Shown here in pieces: positions 43,931 to 53,379 of a stretch of 64,000 nucleotides of DNA. The notes under the pieces were generated by a model, which saw nothing but the letters and a program-made list of their open reading frames with translations, searched no databases and had not been told where the DNA came from. Where the stretch lies: positions 124,001-188,000 of the forward strand of contig JAEERW010000004.1 of NCBI GenBank assembly GCA_016286055.1, read 5' to 3'. The position numbers and the translations under genes were made by a program. Position 1 is the stretch's first letter, and each line of letters starts with the position of its first letter. This DNA comes from Bacteroidales bacterium. GTDB taxonomy: Bacteria; Bacteroidota; Bacteroidia; Bacteroidales; UBA3824.

Positions 43931-43966
43931 ATTTTTACAGATAGAAATGTATTTTTTGATATAATT

Positions 43967-44053
43967 TTTACATTTCAAAATGTAAATAAATGGAAGAAAT
44001 TTACATTTTGAAATGTATTTTTTGGATAAAAATTTGCATTTTAAAATGTAAAT
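43967..44053. repeat. three AT-rich palindromes in tandem
   Basis: TTTACATTTC-AAAATGTAAA (43967-43986), TACATTTT-GAAATGTA (44002-44017) and ATTTGCATTTT-AAAATGTAAAT (44032-44053) are close variants of one another, spaced about 33 bases apart, in the gap between the convergent lipid-kinase and CPBP-protease genes. They could be a terminator region or a regulator-binding array. Confidence 0.55.
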
Positions 44054-45024
44054 TAGGATTGTTCAGAGGTCTCCACCACCTCTTTTTTCAATCCATTAGC
44101 ATCAAACGCCTCTTTTAAATTCCACCCTAACTTTCTGTGTAGCAGTACATACATCACCACTGTTACCAATATCGGGGTGAGCCAAATAGCGATAGAAAAC
44201 TCCTCTTTGGCTTGAACAAACAGCGGCGAGGCTCCAAAGGTGCTACCTTCATTACCAAAAATTGCAAACGCCACAAAATTATTAATAAAGTGTATGCCCC
44301 ACGAAAACTCTAAACCATCGTCAACAATGGTAAAGAATCCGAGCATTGCTCCCATTAAAATAAAGACGGGTATCGCCTTAAAAAATCCATACTCAAACAC
44401 CTCAGGATTAACACTATGCATTAGTCCAAAAGTAACAGATGTAATTACCAAAGCCCAAATCTTGCTTTTGGTGCAAAGTCCCAAACCTTGCATAAGGTAG
44501 CCGCGAAAAATCAACTCTTCGCAACCTGTTTGAAATGGCACAAGAATAATGGCAAGTATCACAAATACAATGTATTTGCTACCGTCAAATTGAAAAGTAA
44601 TATCAGTTTCGGGAGAAATCAACAGTGAAACCACAGTTACCAAGCCCATCATTACAAAATAGCCTACTACACCCAAGAAGAAACGACCAAGGCGGAAACG
44701 TTTTTCGCCCGAAATCAAAGTCATACGGTCGCGCTTATGGAACGGCTTGAATAGCAGCCAAGTAACACCAATCCAAAATACAAACGAGAGCATCAGCACC
44801 ACAAATCCGGGAAGGTCGTTAAACATTTCCATCGAAGATTTCATAACATCCGAAAAATCACCGTTTTGTGGCACTGATATTTCGCGATGAATCGCTTTGC
44901 GGATATAAATAATAGGTAAATAAACCACACTCGGTATCTGTGCCACCACATATCCGATTGCTAATAGTGCCAAATAGAGCAGCCAATGGTTCTTGCCTTC
45001 GCGGGCGTTTTCAAAAAATTTCAT
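44053..45024 (-). CDS. CPBP-family intramembrane metalloprotease
   Basis: A 323-residue membrane protein with about eight helices. The start at 45024 (MKFFENAREGKNHWLLYLALLAIGYV) is chosen because the 48 upstream codons overlap the nuclease gene and look untranslated. The CPBP/Abi signature is intact: GCEELIFRGYLMQGL, then FGLMHS and HFINNF, giving the two Glu and His residues of the metal site. These enzymes mature prenylated or bacteriocin-type peptides or confer phage immunity; no target is visible. It overlaps neither neighbour and starts 20 bases after the nuclease stop (45044). Confidence 0.88.
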   Translation of the reverse strand: MKFFENAREGKNHWLLYLALLAIGYVVAQIPSVVYLPIIYIRKAIHREISVPQNGDFSDVMKSSMEMFNDLPGFVVLMLSFVFWIGVTWLLFKPFHKRDRMTLISGEKRFRLGRFFLGVVGYFVMMGLVTVVSLLISPETDITFQFDGSKYIVFVILAIILVPFQTGCEELIFRGYLMQGLGLCTKSKIWALVITSVTFGLMHSVNPEVFEYGFFKAIPVFILMGAMLGFFTIVDDGLEFSWGIHFINNFVAFAIFGNEGSTFGASPLFVQAKEEFSIAIWLTPILVTVVMYVLLHRKLGWNLKEAFDANGLKKEVVETSEQS

Positions 45025-45043
45025 ATTATGCGTTTTTAGTTGT

Positions 45044-47977
45044 TTATTTATCAGCGTTGCAAAGTTCGTAAAAATCACAATATTTGCAATAGTCGTTTGG
45101 CTTTGGTTCAAATTTTTCACAGTTAAAAATCTCATTGACCAACTGTTGCAGATGTTCGGCAAATTCATCGGTCAACTGCTTGATATTAACGCCGTTAACA
45201 GGAACAGAATCGGCAGAGAGATATGTATCTTTTTCGCTAATGGTATTTCTAACGGCATACACTGCGGGCGTGGGACGCAAGTCGGGATGTTTGCGCATAT
45301 AGACGTAAGAATAAAACAGAAGTTGGAACGCAATTGGACGACGCAGTTTTTGCGAATCGTCGAAAAGGTCTGCCAAATTGCTGAATTTCATCTTTTTGGC
45401 GGTGTTGCCGGTTTTGTAGTCTACAATGCGGAGATTGCCGTTGCGGTCGATATCCAAACGGTCGAGTTTGCCGCCAATCCAAACTTTTTCGGGTAAACCG
45501 TTGATATTAATATCGATAGGGCAATAGGCGTTTTGCTCGGCGGCAAGAAATTTAAACGGTGCAACACTCTTGTCGTACTCAATAATTCGCCCGAGATACT
45601 GTTTCACAATCTCAAAAAATATCTTGTGAAAACCTTCAAGACTCTCTTTGTCTTTGAGTTTCTGCTTAAAATTCTGATTGTAGGCATTGAGAATGTGCTG
45701 TTCTACAATGGGTTCCGACACGTTGAGGGCTTGTGCGGTGATAAGTCCGTCGGCACCTTTTATCTGAGTGTAAAGCGTTTCCACAGATGCGTGGAGAATA
45801 GTTCCAAAATCGGCGGGCGAAATATCCTCCTCCACCTCAGCCTCGGGAGTAAGCCGCGCAATGTATTGAAAATAGAATTTGAGCGGACAATCCAAATAAG
45901 TGCTCAGTGCCGATGGCGAGAGTTTTGAATTGTGGTAATCATTTACAAGATAACGTTTTAAGATATTTCTACTGTCCTCGTTGTTTTCCACATTTACATT
46001 ATTAGTATGCGACGGTTTTATCTGACGCATAAACTCGCGTTCGGTTATAGACAACTTAGAATCAGCACGATAGGTATTTGAAGCCTCTTTTTGAATCTGT
46101 GTGGCAAACCTACTCAACTCGCCCGAAGTGCTTTGCCCGAAAACATTGTTGTACAGCACTTTGATATTTTTGGCACGCTGAAACAGACGGTAGAAGAAAT
46201 ACGCAAAAATAGCATCCTTGTATTTAAGCACCGGCATATCAAACGCCATACGCATTCCTTCGGTTATAAATGAGTCATTTTCAGAGGTTTTGGGGAATAC
46301 ACCCTCATTAATTCCAAGCATAATTATGTTGTCGAAATCGATATTTCGGCTCTCTATCATACCCATAATTTGCACGCTGTTGCCAACCGACTCGGAATCA
46401 AACGCAACCGACACAGAATCAAGATTTTGCCGCAAAAGATTTAAAACCAATTCGTCGGAAAGTTGGTACTTTTCGCAGTTTTCGATCAGCACATTGTAGA
46501 GCGACTTGATTTTTAGATAGGCGTTGTAAATGTACTCATTTTCAACATTTTTTTCGGGTTTTGGGTTCGGATTCTTGATAAAGAAATATTCCGAAAGCAC
46601 ATTCATCAATTGAAAAAGTATGTCGGTGGGCGCATTTTCGGTGAGAGGAAAACAGAAGATAAGTTTCAGCAACTGACATTCGGGTTCAAAGAGTTTTGCA
46701 TAAACTCTTATCATTCTGTTGTTTACAATAGCATCTGTAATAATTTTAGAATTTACCCCCGGAAGGTTGCAGATAAGCGGATGTTGAAGAACAGCCGTCA
46801 CATCTTTGTAATAAAAAGTTGACTTTTCGCCCTTACCCCTAAGATTTTTGCGCAATGCGATACAATTGCTAAGCAGCGAATAAACGGGAGTCTCTTTAAA
46901 TGGATAACCCATTGTAACATTCACAGAACCAATACTTTCGGGCAGACTATTAAGCACAGGAAACAAGAGATGTTCGTCGCCAAGGATAACGGCAGTTTTC
47001 TCTGGAACGAAACCTTCCTGGTGGGCGAAATCGTCAAGAATACCATACACAGCCTTAGCCTGCGCCACAGATAGCGGCACACCTATATATTCTACATTTT
47101 TGGGCTGAGTTAAAATATTACTTGGCGGTTTTGGATTTCTATCGTCGGAATAATCAATAAGATAGCGACGCATAAAAAGTCCCGCCTCCTGAGCGTGGTC
47201 GTTGATATAATATTCGTCGGAATCCCAATAAAAATGACCCGAGCCGTTTTGCCTAAACCACGAGAAAATTTTTCGTTCTGTCTTATTCAACGCATTGAAC
47301 CCCACAAAGATATAGGTTTTATATTTAGGAGCGATAGAGCCGTTGTCGATTTTTTGGCAAATCATTCGGTTAATCATTCCCGAATATCCAGTGCGATTTT
47401 CGGTGAGTTTCTGCACAAAAAGTTTGTGCACTCGTGGCAGGTTTATCCATAATTCGTGATAGCGGAGTTTTTCTTTGCTGAGACGTTCGGGCGAAAAGTT
47501 TGCCCAAAAGGTCTTGATAGCCTCAATCTGTTCTTGCGAGAAACTTTCGTTGGAATAAAAAGCGTCGATTTCGGCAATGTCGGCAAAGTTGGTGCAAAGT
47601 TGGTCGATATCAATCAGATAGTTGTCGATTTCGTTGAAATCTTTTAGCAGTTTGTTGCCGGTATCAAAAAATTTATCGAACCCCGAAGCCAACGAAGCAT
47701 TGTAATCACTATCTTTAAACACCTCGTAAAAAGCATCGTAGAGAGTAAAAAGCAGTTTTACACTATTCTCCTCCAACGGGAAATAACCCGAAAGTTGTGC
47801 TATTATCTTATTGATAGTAAAAAAGTTACCAGAAAACGACGTAGCCCCCACCGCCTCGGCGTAAGCCTTACGGAAAAAACTCAGCGAGCGTTTGTTAGGA
47901 AACACCACGCACACCGAATCTTGGTTGCCATATTTCTGCAAAATATCTTTTGCGGTCTCTTGTAAAAAGGTCTGCAT
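45044..47977 (-). CDS. AddB-like helicase-nuclease subunit with PD-(D/E)XK domain
   Basis: 977 residues. The C-terminal domain (about 700-977) is an AddB-type PD-(D/E)XK nuclease with WIGGKLDRLDIDRNGNLRIVDYKTG and a cysteine set (LDCPLKFYFQYI and YCKYCDFYELC) that would bind a 4Fe-4S cluster as in AddB. The first 650 residues are a degenerate helicase-like fold. It is the likely exonuclease partner in double-strand-break repair. No AddA-like helicase gene is in the window. The downstream CPBP gene starts 20 bases after its stop. Confidence 0.85.
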   Translation of the reverse strand: MQTFLQETAKDILQKYGNQDSVCVVFPNKRSLSFFRKAYAEAVGATSFSGNFFTINKIIAQLSGYFPLEENSVKLLFTLYDAFYEVFKDSDYNASLASGFDKFFDTGNKLLKDFNEIDNYLIDIDQLCTNFADIAEIDAFYSNESFSQEQIEAIKTFWANFSPERLSKEKLRYHELWINLPRVHKLFVQKLTENRTGYSGMINRMICQKIDNGSIAPKYKTYIFVGFNALNKTERKIFSWFRQNGSGHFYWDSDEYYINDHAQEAGLFMRRYLIDYSDDRNPKPPSNILTQPKNVEYIGVPLSVAQAKAVYGILDDFAHQEGFVPEKTAVILGDEHLLFPVLNSLPESIGSVNVTMGYPFKETPVYSLLSNCIALRKNLRGKGEKSTFYYKDVTAVLQHPLICNLPGVNSKIITDAIVNNRMIRVYAKLFEPECQLLKLIFCFPLTENAPTDILFQLMNVLSEYFFIKNPNPKPEKNVENEYIYNAYLKIKSLYNVLIENCEKYQLSDELVLNLLRQNLDSVSVAFDSESVGNSVQIMGMIESRNIDFDNIIMLGINEGVFPKTSENDSFITEGMRMAFDMPVLKYKDAIFAYFFYRLFQRAKNIKVLYNNVFGQSTSGELSRFATQIQKEASNTYRADSKLSITEREFMRQIKPSHTNNVNVENNEDSRNILKRYLVNDYHNSKLSPSALSTYLDCPLKFYFQYIARLTPEAEVEEDISPADFGTILHASVETLYTQIKGADGLITAQALNVSEPIVEQHILNAYNQNFKQKLKDKESLEGFHKIFFEIVKQYLGRIIEYDKSVAPFKFLAAEQNAYCPIDININGLPEKVWIGGKLDRLDIDRNGNLRIVDYKTGNTAKKMKFSNLADLFDDSQKLRRPIAFQLLFYSYVYMRKHPDLRPTPAVYAVRNTISEKDTYLSADSVPVNGVNIKQLTDEFAEHLQQLVNEIFNCEKFEPKPNDYCKYCDFYELCNADK

Positions 47978-48071
47978 AATTTGCGCGATTAGTTTACGGC
48001 AAATGTATGAAAAATATGGGAATAATACAACAAGTTACACACCTTTGCAGAGTTTACAACCTTGTTTAATT

Positions 48072-48311
48072 TCAAGATTTTGTCAAAGGAGTGCCATCAG
48101 CCATAGGCATTCTGTCAATAACAATCATAATAAGGTCGTAAATAGTCCAAAAAAACCATCCACCGATTGTAATTCCCTGAATCCACCAATTGGTATACCC
48201 CATCAAAAGACGATGAATACCCAATAATCCAGTAAACAAGCAAACTACAAACATAGATATTTTAGAACGAGGCTTCAAAGCTGCCTTTTTTGGTGAATTT
48301 TCTTCTGCCAT
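48072..48311 (-). CDS. TM2-domain protein
   Basis: A 79-residue protein with a basic N-terminus (AALKPRSK) and two helices in the TM2 pattern: LLGIHRLLMGYTNWWIQGITIGGWFFWTIYDL. TM2 proteins are small inner-membrane proteins of uncertain role. It is about 95 bases upstream of the nuclease on the same strand. Confidence 0.85.
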   Translation of the reverse strand: MAEENSPKKAALKPRSKISMFVVCLFTGLLGIHRLLMGYTNWWIQGITIGGWFFWTIYDLIMIVIDRMPMADGTPLTKS

Positions 48312-48385
48312 AATTAAAACGCATTAAATTGTCAAGTAATTTAAGTGTAAATATATGATGATTTTTTCAAGGAATCAAGAAATAT

Positions 48386-50440
48386 TTATATTTTTTCAAT
48401 AAAAATTTCTACAACCAAAAACAATAAAGACAATGCCACAAACCACTTCCATAATGGTTTAGAAGTAGTATTCTGAACTATTTCATGAGAGAACGACAAT
48501 CCTGATGAGTTAAAAATATTAACCTTTGACAAGATTTTAGACTCAATTTTTTCTGCCACATCATCGGCATTGAAATAGTTTAACTGCGATTCGCCTCTAT
48601 TGAAATTAAAAGCGAAAGTAGCTATATGCTTGCTATCTGCGGTAAGGTCGTAAAATCCAGCTTGCGATGCAGCATCTTCGGCAAACACCATATAGTTTTG
48701 GTTGGCATCGGGACCCGAAATTCGTGGAATAAACTCGTATCCGCTGTCACGATAGCGGAGATAAAGTTTAGAGCCTTCGGAAATATTATCAATCTTTTGC
48801 GACACACCATCGTTGCGACCGATAATTAAATAAGATGTGGTAGCCTCGCCGCTCATAGATGCGGCATTGTAAACAATCGGCACAAAAAGACGGTGAGTTA
48901 CAAAATTACCTGATTTTTCGTCTAACGGACAATAAAACACAAACGCCCTTCCAGAGCGGTAACGGCATAAGGTGAGGATTTTTTTGTATGAATCGCTCTC
49001 CAAAACCACCTCCTCATGAGCATAGGCATTAGCCATTGAGTTGAAATATTTGGTTACGGTAGGTAGGTCGGTGTTTTCTTTTATCTCCTTTACTGCCGAA
49101 AGCAAAAGCGGTGAGGTGACATCCACCTTAGAAATATTGCAACTGATTGTGTCTTTTGAAATCAACGCATTGCATTGTAGCTGGTTGAGCAGATAGTTGT
49201 AGTCAGAGATATTGCCCGAGAACGACGGTACAAAAATCAGATTTCCGCCTGCGGAGACAAAACTGTGCACAGCCGTGGCAAGATTGTGAGAAATTGTTGG
49301 CAGCTGGTTGAGTATCACTGTCTTGTATTGCTGCAGGTTGAGGTTGGTTTTGGCAACATCGGTACAAATATCAGCAGCAAAAGCCTCATCGCCATCGAAC
49401 AATGCAGTAAAATACTTGTTCACCGACTGTTCCCCTATAATAAGTACCTTGGCAAGAGTGTCGAGACGGTACGAAAAATACAAAGTGTTGTCAAAATCCA
49501 CTGGCGAATCAGTAATGCCCAAAACGCCGTTCACAAAGGTTTGCGGTTCGTTTATATATTTGACTGTGAGTTCTTTGCGCTCGCCCGGAGCTATCGAAAA
49601 CTGTTGCACACTTTTTTGTTTGCCGTTGATCACAAGCGACAAAGGAACATTATTATAAGTATTTGTTCCATAGTTTTTTACAAACACAGTTAGTTCTTCT
49701 TGTCCACCAGAGCGGCGCAGGGGAGTATTAAATATACAAGTATCGATTGCCAGATTGGAAAGGCTCTCGGTTTGAATAGGCACAATGTTTATCTGTGTAA
49801 GTGAGTCAACTGTAATATTATCAAAATCACAAATATTTTGTTGGAAATCAGAAATTAAGAAAATATTTTTTAAAACGTCGGGAGGCACATCCAAAAGGCT
49901 GAGATTTTGTTCGGCCTTGTTAATAGTTTCCGATAGTGTCCGCACCGAAGGCGACACCTTCACATTCTGCAAGAAATCCCTGATAGTAAGCGCATTGACC
50001 AATCGAAAATGTTCTTTAGAAAAATCATTGGTAAGAAAAAGGAATTTTGTTTCCTGTGGATATGCATCTGCAATCTCCAACGCTTTGTTTTTAGCAGTTT
50101 CAATAGCAGCAACAGAATTGTCGCCAGTCTGCATACTAAACGAGTTGTCGATATAAATAACAGGGGGAGCGGGCTGTTTCTGTGCTGACGACTCAGACGA
50201 AGAGATTATAACCGGCTGAGCAAAAGCCAACACCAGGGCAGCGATGGCAAACATCCGCAATAGCATAAGCACAATATGCTTAATTACCGACTTGCGACGT
50301 GTAGTTTGCCTAATAGTATCAAGAAAACGTATATCGCTGAAATATACTGTTTTATATTTACGAAAATTAAACAAATGAATTATAGGCGGAATAAGCACTG
50401 CCAATCCCGCCCAGAGAAACATTGGATTTAAAAAAAACAT
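48386..50440 (-). CDS. BatA/vWA-type membrane protein
   Basis: A 684-residue protein. The N-terminal BatA domain (LNPMFLWAGLAVLIPPIIHLFNFRKYKTVYFS and LRMFAIAALVLAFAQPVI) contains the first two helices, then a vWA-like domain with VIYIDNSFSMQTGDNS (MIDAS-like DxSxS). A long periplasmic section follows, and a C-terminal helix ends the protein (WKWFVALSLLFLVVEIFI). Relatives lie in Bat operons linked to aerotolerance or in DUF4159 clusters; neither is seen here. It starts 16 bases after the 189-residue gene's stop. Confidence 0.85.
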   Translation of the reverse strand: MFFLNPMFLWAGLAVLIPPIIHLFNFRKYKTVYFSDIRFLDTIRQTTRRKSVIKHIVLMLLRMFAIAALVLAFAQPVIISSSESSAQKQPAPPVIYIDNSFSMQTGDNSVAAIETAKNKALEIADAYPQETKFLFLTNDFSKEHFRLVNALTIRDFLQNVKVSPSVRTLSETINKAEQNLSLLDVPPDVLKNIFLISDFQQNICDFDNITVDSLTQINIVPIQTESLSNLAIDTCIFNTPLRRSGGQEELTVFVKNYGTNTYNNVPLSLVINGKQKSVQQFSIAPGERKELTVKYINEPQTFVNGVLGITDSPVDFDNTLYFSYRLDTLAKVLIIGEQSVNKYFTALFDGDEAFAADICTDVAKTNLNLQQYKTVILNQLPTISHNLATAVHSFVSAGGNLIFVPSFSGNISDYNYLLNQLQCNALISKDTISCNISKVDVTSPLLLSAVKEIKENTDLPTVTKYFNSMANAYAHEEVVLESDSYKKILTLCRYRSGRAFVFYCPLDEKSGNFVTHRLFVPIVYNAASMSGEATTSYLIIGRNDGVSQKIDNISEGSKLYLRYRDSGYEFIPRISGPDANQNYMVFAEDAASQAGFYDLTADSKHIATFAFNFNRGESQLNYFNADDVAEKIESKILSKVNIFNSSGLSFSHEIVQNTTSKPLWKWFVALSLLFLVVEIFIEKI

Positions 50441-50456
50441 TTGTTAATCAAAACTC

Positions 50457-51026
50457 TTATTGTTTCTCAATCTGTCTTTGGGCGAGTTCAATAATAGATT
50501 CGTCCCAAGGTGCTATCATACAAACAACATTGTCGAAAATACCGTCAGGATTTTTTGCTATCACGTGGTAAAGATCGGCAACTTTGTCGATACCGTCTTT
50601 AATGTATTGGAAAACATCTTCGTCGGACGAGAACGAACTTAAAGTGCGGTAATGGGGGAACTCCACTCCTACTCCGCCTCTGAACGATGAAAAGTTAGAT
50701 TCCTGATTGGTGATCCATCCTGCAAGTTGATGACGGAAAAACTTGAGATACTGAGTCCTCAACTGGGGATTAGTTCCATTTGTGCGAACTAACACATTAA
50801 CACCAGCGTGAGTATATGCTTGTCCCTGAGGTTCTTGTTTACGGAAAAAACCAGCGTTAAATCCAAACACGTATTGCATCTCATCGCGGACAAATCCGAG
50901 ACCGTAGAAATGCCATTCCTCGCTAATGCGCTGATGTGTGTATCTGCCGAGACGCTCTGTGTAATAATCACGAATCCGTGTGATTATCTTTCGGCGACGT
51001 TCTTTTATTTCTTCTGCTTCAATCAT
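50457..51026 (-). CDS. conserved hypothetical protein
   Basis: A 189-residue cytoplasmic protein with no signal or membrane segment. It begins with a charged helical stretch (EEIKERRRKIITRIRDYYTER) and continues with aromatic-rich segments (HFYGLGFVRDEMQYVFGFNAGFF). I do not recognise the family. It is just upstream of the BatA-like gene on the same strand, and CAAATTTA (51081-51088), the minus-strand TAAATTTG, lies 55 bases before its start. Confidence 0.7.
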   Translation of the reverse strand: MIEAEEIKERRRKIITRIRDYYTERLGRYTHQRISEEWHFYGLGFVRDEMQYVFGFNAGFFRKQEPQGQAYTHAGVNVLVRTNGTNPQLRTQYLKFFRHQLAGWITNQESNFSSFRGGVGVEFPHYRTLSSFSSDEDVFQYIKDGIDKVADLYHVIAKNPDGIFDNVVCMIAPWDESIIELAQRQIEKQ

Positions 51027-51118
51027 TTTTGAATCAATAATATATGTCTGTTTGGTGTGTTGCCGTTTGTTTAACGGTTACAAATTTACAAATAATAATA
51101 CAAATATGCAGCCAAAAT

Positions 51119-53293
51119 CTACATTTTTAAAGATATTTTTACGTTAATGCGCCTCGAAGTAAGCCGATCGGGCACGGCATATTGTGCAAAAGCGCCCTCT
51201 GAGGCATTTTTTTCCGACGGCACTACGGTCACCCAACTATATGATATTGTGTTTTTTATATCAAAAAGATTAAAAATATCCACACCTATATTTATGGAAC
51301 GTCCATTTTTGAGACGATTTTGCCAAAGTTTCGCCTCCAAACCAAAGTCGGTACGCAAATATTGTTTGCTGCGAAAAACCGCTGTGTGCCTTGGTGAATT
51401 TTCAGGTCCAAATGGTAGAGGTGTAGCATACACCAAGGTAACATTAACTCCAAGAAAATCGAATTTTGGAAAATAATCTCTGAAAAACAAGCTTGAAGAA
51501 AACCTACGGTCGTCGGGACGGGGAATGTAACCATAGCCATCACAACGGATATCCTCCTCGGTCTTCAATAGCGAAAGGCTCAGCCAAGAATCCATACCCT
51601 TAACAAACTCGCCGTAAATTTTAAAGTCGGCACCAGCGGCATATCCATCGGCACGCTGACTTGCATAATATGTAATCTTAACATTGTCAACTGTATAAGG
51701 TACTATATCGGAAAGATTTTTATAATACGCTTCGGCTGTAATCTTAAAAGGACGGTTCCACATTAAGAAATCGTGATAAACGCCTGCCACCAAGTGAAGC
51801 GACTTTTGAGGATCACGAGAAAGCAACGGCGTGCCGTCGGTATTCATTAATTCGCGGAACGTCAGCGGCTGAACATAGCGGCCTGCTGCAATACGGAACG
51901 AGTAACCTCTTAAATTATATGGAGTTATTAAAACAGATAGTCGCGGGCTAAAAGATGTGATTTGTGAATAATCAGAATAACAAACTCTTGCTCCTAAATT
52001 AACCGAAACATTTCCAAAAGTGGGAGCAAAATCATACTTATCGTATAGGTATGCTGAAAAATCAGGACGAGCTAAGGCTGTTTTCCCCACATTTCGGCGA
52101 TACATTGCCAACGACTTATCTGAATTTACAAAAAAACCAGCCGAATCCATTGTCTGCCATTCATTTACCTTGCCGTCAACATCGTAAAGCATCGACTGTA
52201 CCCCCCAACCCAACTTGTTGGCATTAGAAAAATAAACACCACTATATTTAAATGCCGACAAATGAGCCATCACAGAGTTGCGTGCATGGCTGAGGCTCTC
52301 CCCAACCCCTATGTCAACTGTAGCAATATTGTCGTCAGGCTCTCCCAAACGACGGTCGAGACTGCTAAGAAGATAAGCCGCAGCAATATCGTAGCCAACA
52401 TTTTCTTTTATGGCGTAGAATGCGGCAGAAACTGTCATCTTGAGGCTTTTACGGTCGGAATACTCAAATGCCACCGCTCCAATAGCGTTGGTATAGCTAT
52501 CTTTTTCGTTTCCAGCATAATATATGTTCATCTGCAAAGCATCTTGCAAAGTACCAAAAGAAGTGGTCTGACTTTCGGGAACAAAAGAAAATCTGTTGGC
52601 AGACAACATTCCCAAGGTCCAAACATTTAACCGAGATGTTATTTTATAAGTTGCAAACAGCTGGAAATCGGTATACGATGGGTTGTACTCGCCTTTTTTT
52701 TCAAGAGAATTTAGTATGTATTTCGATGTGCGGTATCTAATTCCCGAAATCAAAGTAAACTTGGCATTTTTAGATATAGTCTCGCCCGCAACAGAGCCAC
52801 CCATAAGACCTGCCGTAATCGACAAGGCGTTGCAATCAGGACGTCGGTACGAAACATCCAGCACCGACGACATCTTGTCGCCATATTCCGCGCCGAATCC
52901 TCCCGATGAAAACTCAACCTTGCCAGCCAAATCGCTGTTAACTATCGAAAGCCCCTCCTGTTCGCCACTACGCACAAACAGCGGACGATAAATCTCCACA
53001 CCATTGATATACACTAGGTTTTCGTCGAAACTTCCTCCTCTAACATTATACTGCGACGACAATTCCGACACCGAACTTACACCCGGCTGCATCTTTACAA
53101 TCTGCTCCACATAGTTACCATCAGCAGAAGTGGCATGCTGATAATCAGAACGGCGGATAATCTGCCCCTTGTTGCCGCCACGTCCATGCACCGTAACGGT
53201 ATCGATATACATACTCAACGTGTCGGTTTGTGCAGGCAACATACTTGGCACAACCGTAAGCACAATAGCAAATATACATAGCAACCCTTTCAT
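51119..53293 (-). CDS. TonB-dependent receptor
   Basis: A 724-residue outer-membrane receptor. Signal peptide (MKGLLCIFAIVLTVVPSMLPAQ), plug domain (about 50-150: VEQIVKMQPGVSSVSELSSQ, FDENLVYINGVEIYRPLF, EFSSGGFGAEYGDKMSSVLD), then a 22-strand barrel to the C-terminus. There is no N-terminal carboxypeptidase-like domain and no SusD partner. The ligand is unknown. A TATTTTTG element (53298-53305 on the minus strand) is only 5 bases before the ATG, so either the transcript has almost no leader or the true start is downstream. Confidence 0.88.
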   Translation of the reverse strand: MKGLLCIFAIVLTVVPSMLPAQTDTLSMYIDTVTVHGRGGNKGQIIRRSDYQHATSADGNYVEQIVKMQPGVSSVSELSSQYNVRGGSFDENLVYINGVEIYRPLFVRSGEQEGLSIVNSDLAGKVEFSSGGFGAEYGDKMSSVLDVSYRRPDCNALSITAGLMGGSVAGETISKNAKFTLISGIRYRTSKYILNSLEKKGEYNPSYTDFQLFATYKITSRLNVWTLGMLSANRFSFVPESQTTSFGTLQDALQMNIYYAGNEKDSYTNAIGAVAFEYSDRKSLKMTVSAAFYAIKENVGYDIAAAYLLSSLDRRLGEPDDNIATVDIGVGESLSHARNSVMAHLSAFKYSGVYFSNANKLGWGVQSMLYDVDGKVNEWQTMDSAGFFVNSDKSLAMYRRNVGKTALARPDFSAYLYDKYDFAPTFGNVSVNLGARVCYSDYSQITSFSPRLSVLITPYNLRGYSFRIAAGRYVQPLTFRELMNTDGTPLLSRDPQKSLHLVAGVYHDFLMWNRPFKITAEAYYKNLSDIVPYTVDNVKITYYASQRADGYAAGADFKIYGEFVKGMDSWLSLSLLKTEEDIRCDGYGYIPRPDDRRFSSSLFFRDYFPKFDFLGVNVTLVYATPLPFGPENSPRHTAVFRSKQYLRTDFGLEAKLWQNRLKNGRSINIGVDIFNLFDIKNTISYSWVTVVPSEKNASEGAFAQYAVPDRLTSRRINVKISLKM

Positions 53294-53348
53294 GCCGCAA
53301 AAATATCAAATTGAGTGATAAAATATTTACTCAATAAAAAATAATTAC

Positions 53349-53356
53349 TATTTTTG
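53349..53356 (+). promoter_or_regulatory. -7 element of polysaccharide block
   Basis: TATTTTTG, 24 bases before the Wzz-like ATG at 53380; no -33 element recognised. Confidence 0.5.
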
Positions 53357-53379
53357 CCAACAAAAAAAATTTTTACAAC

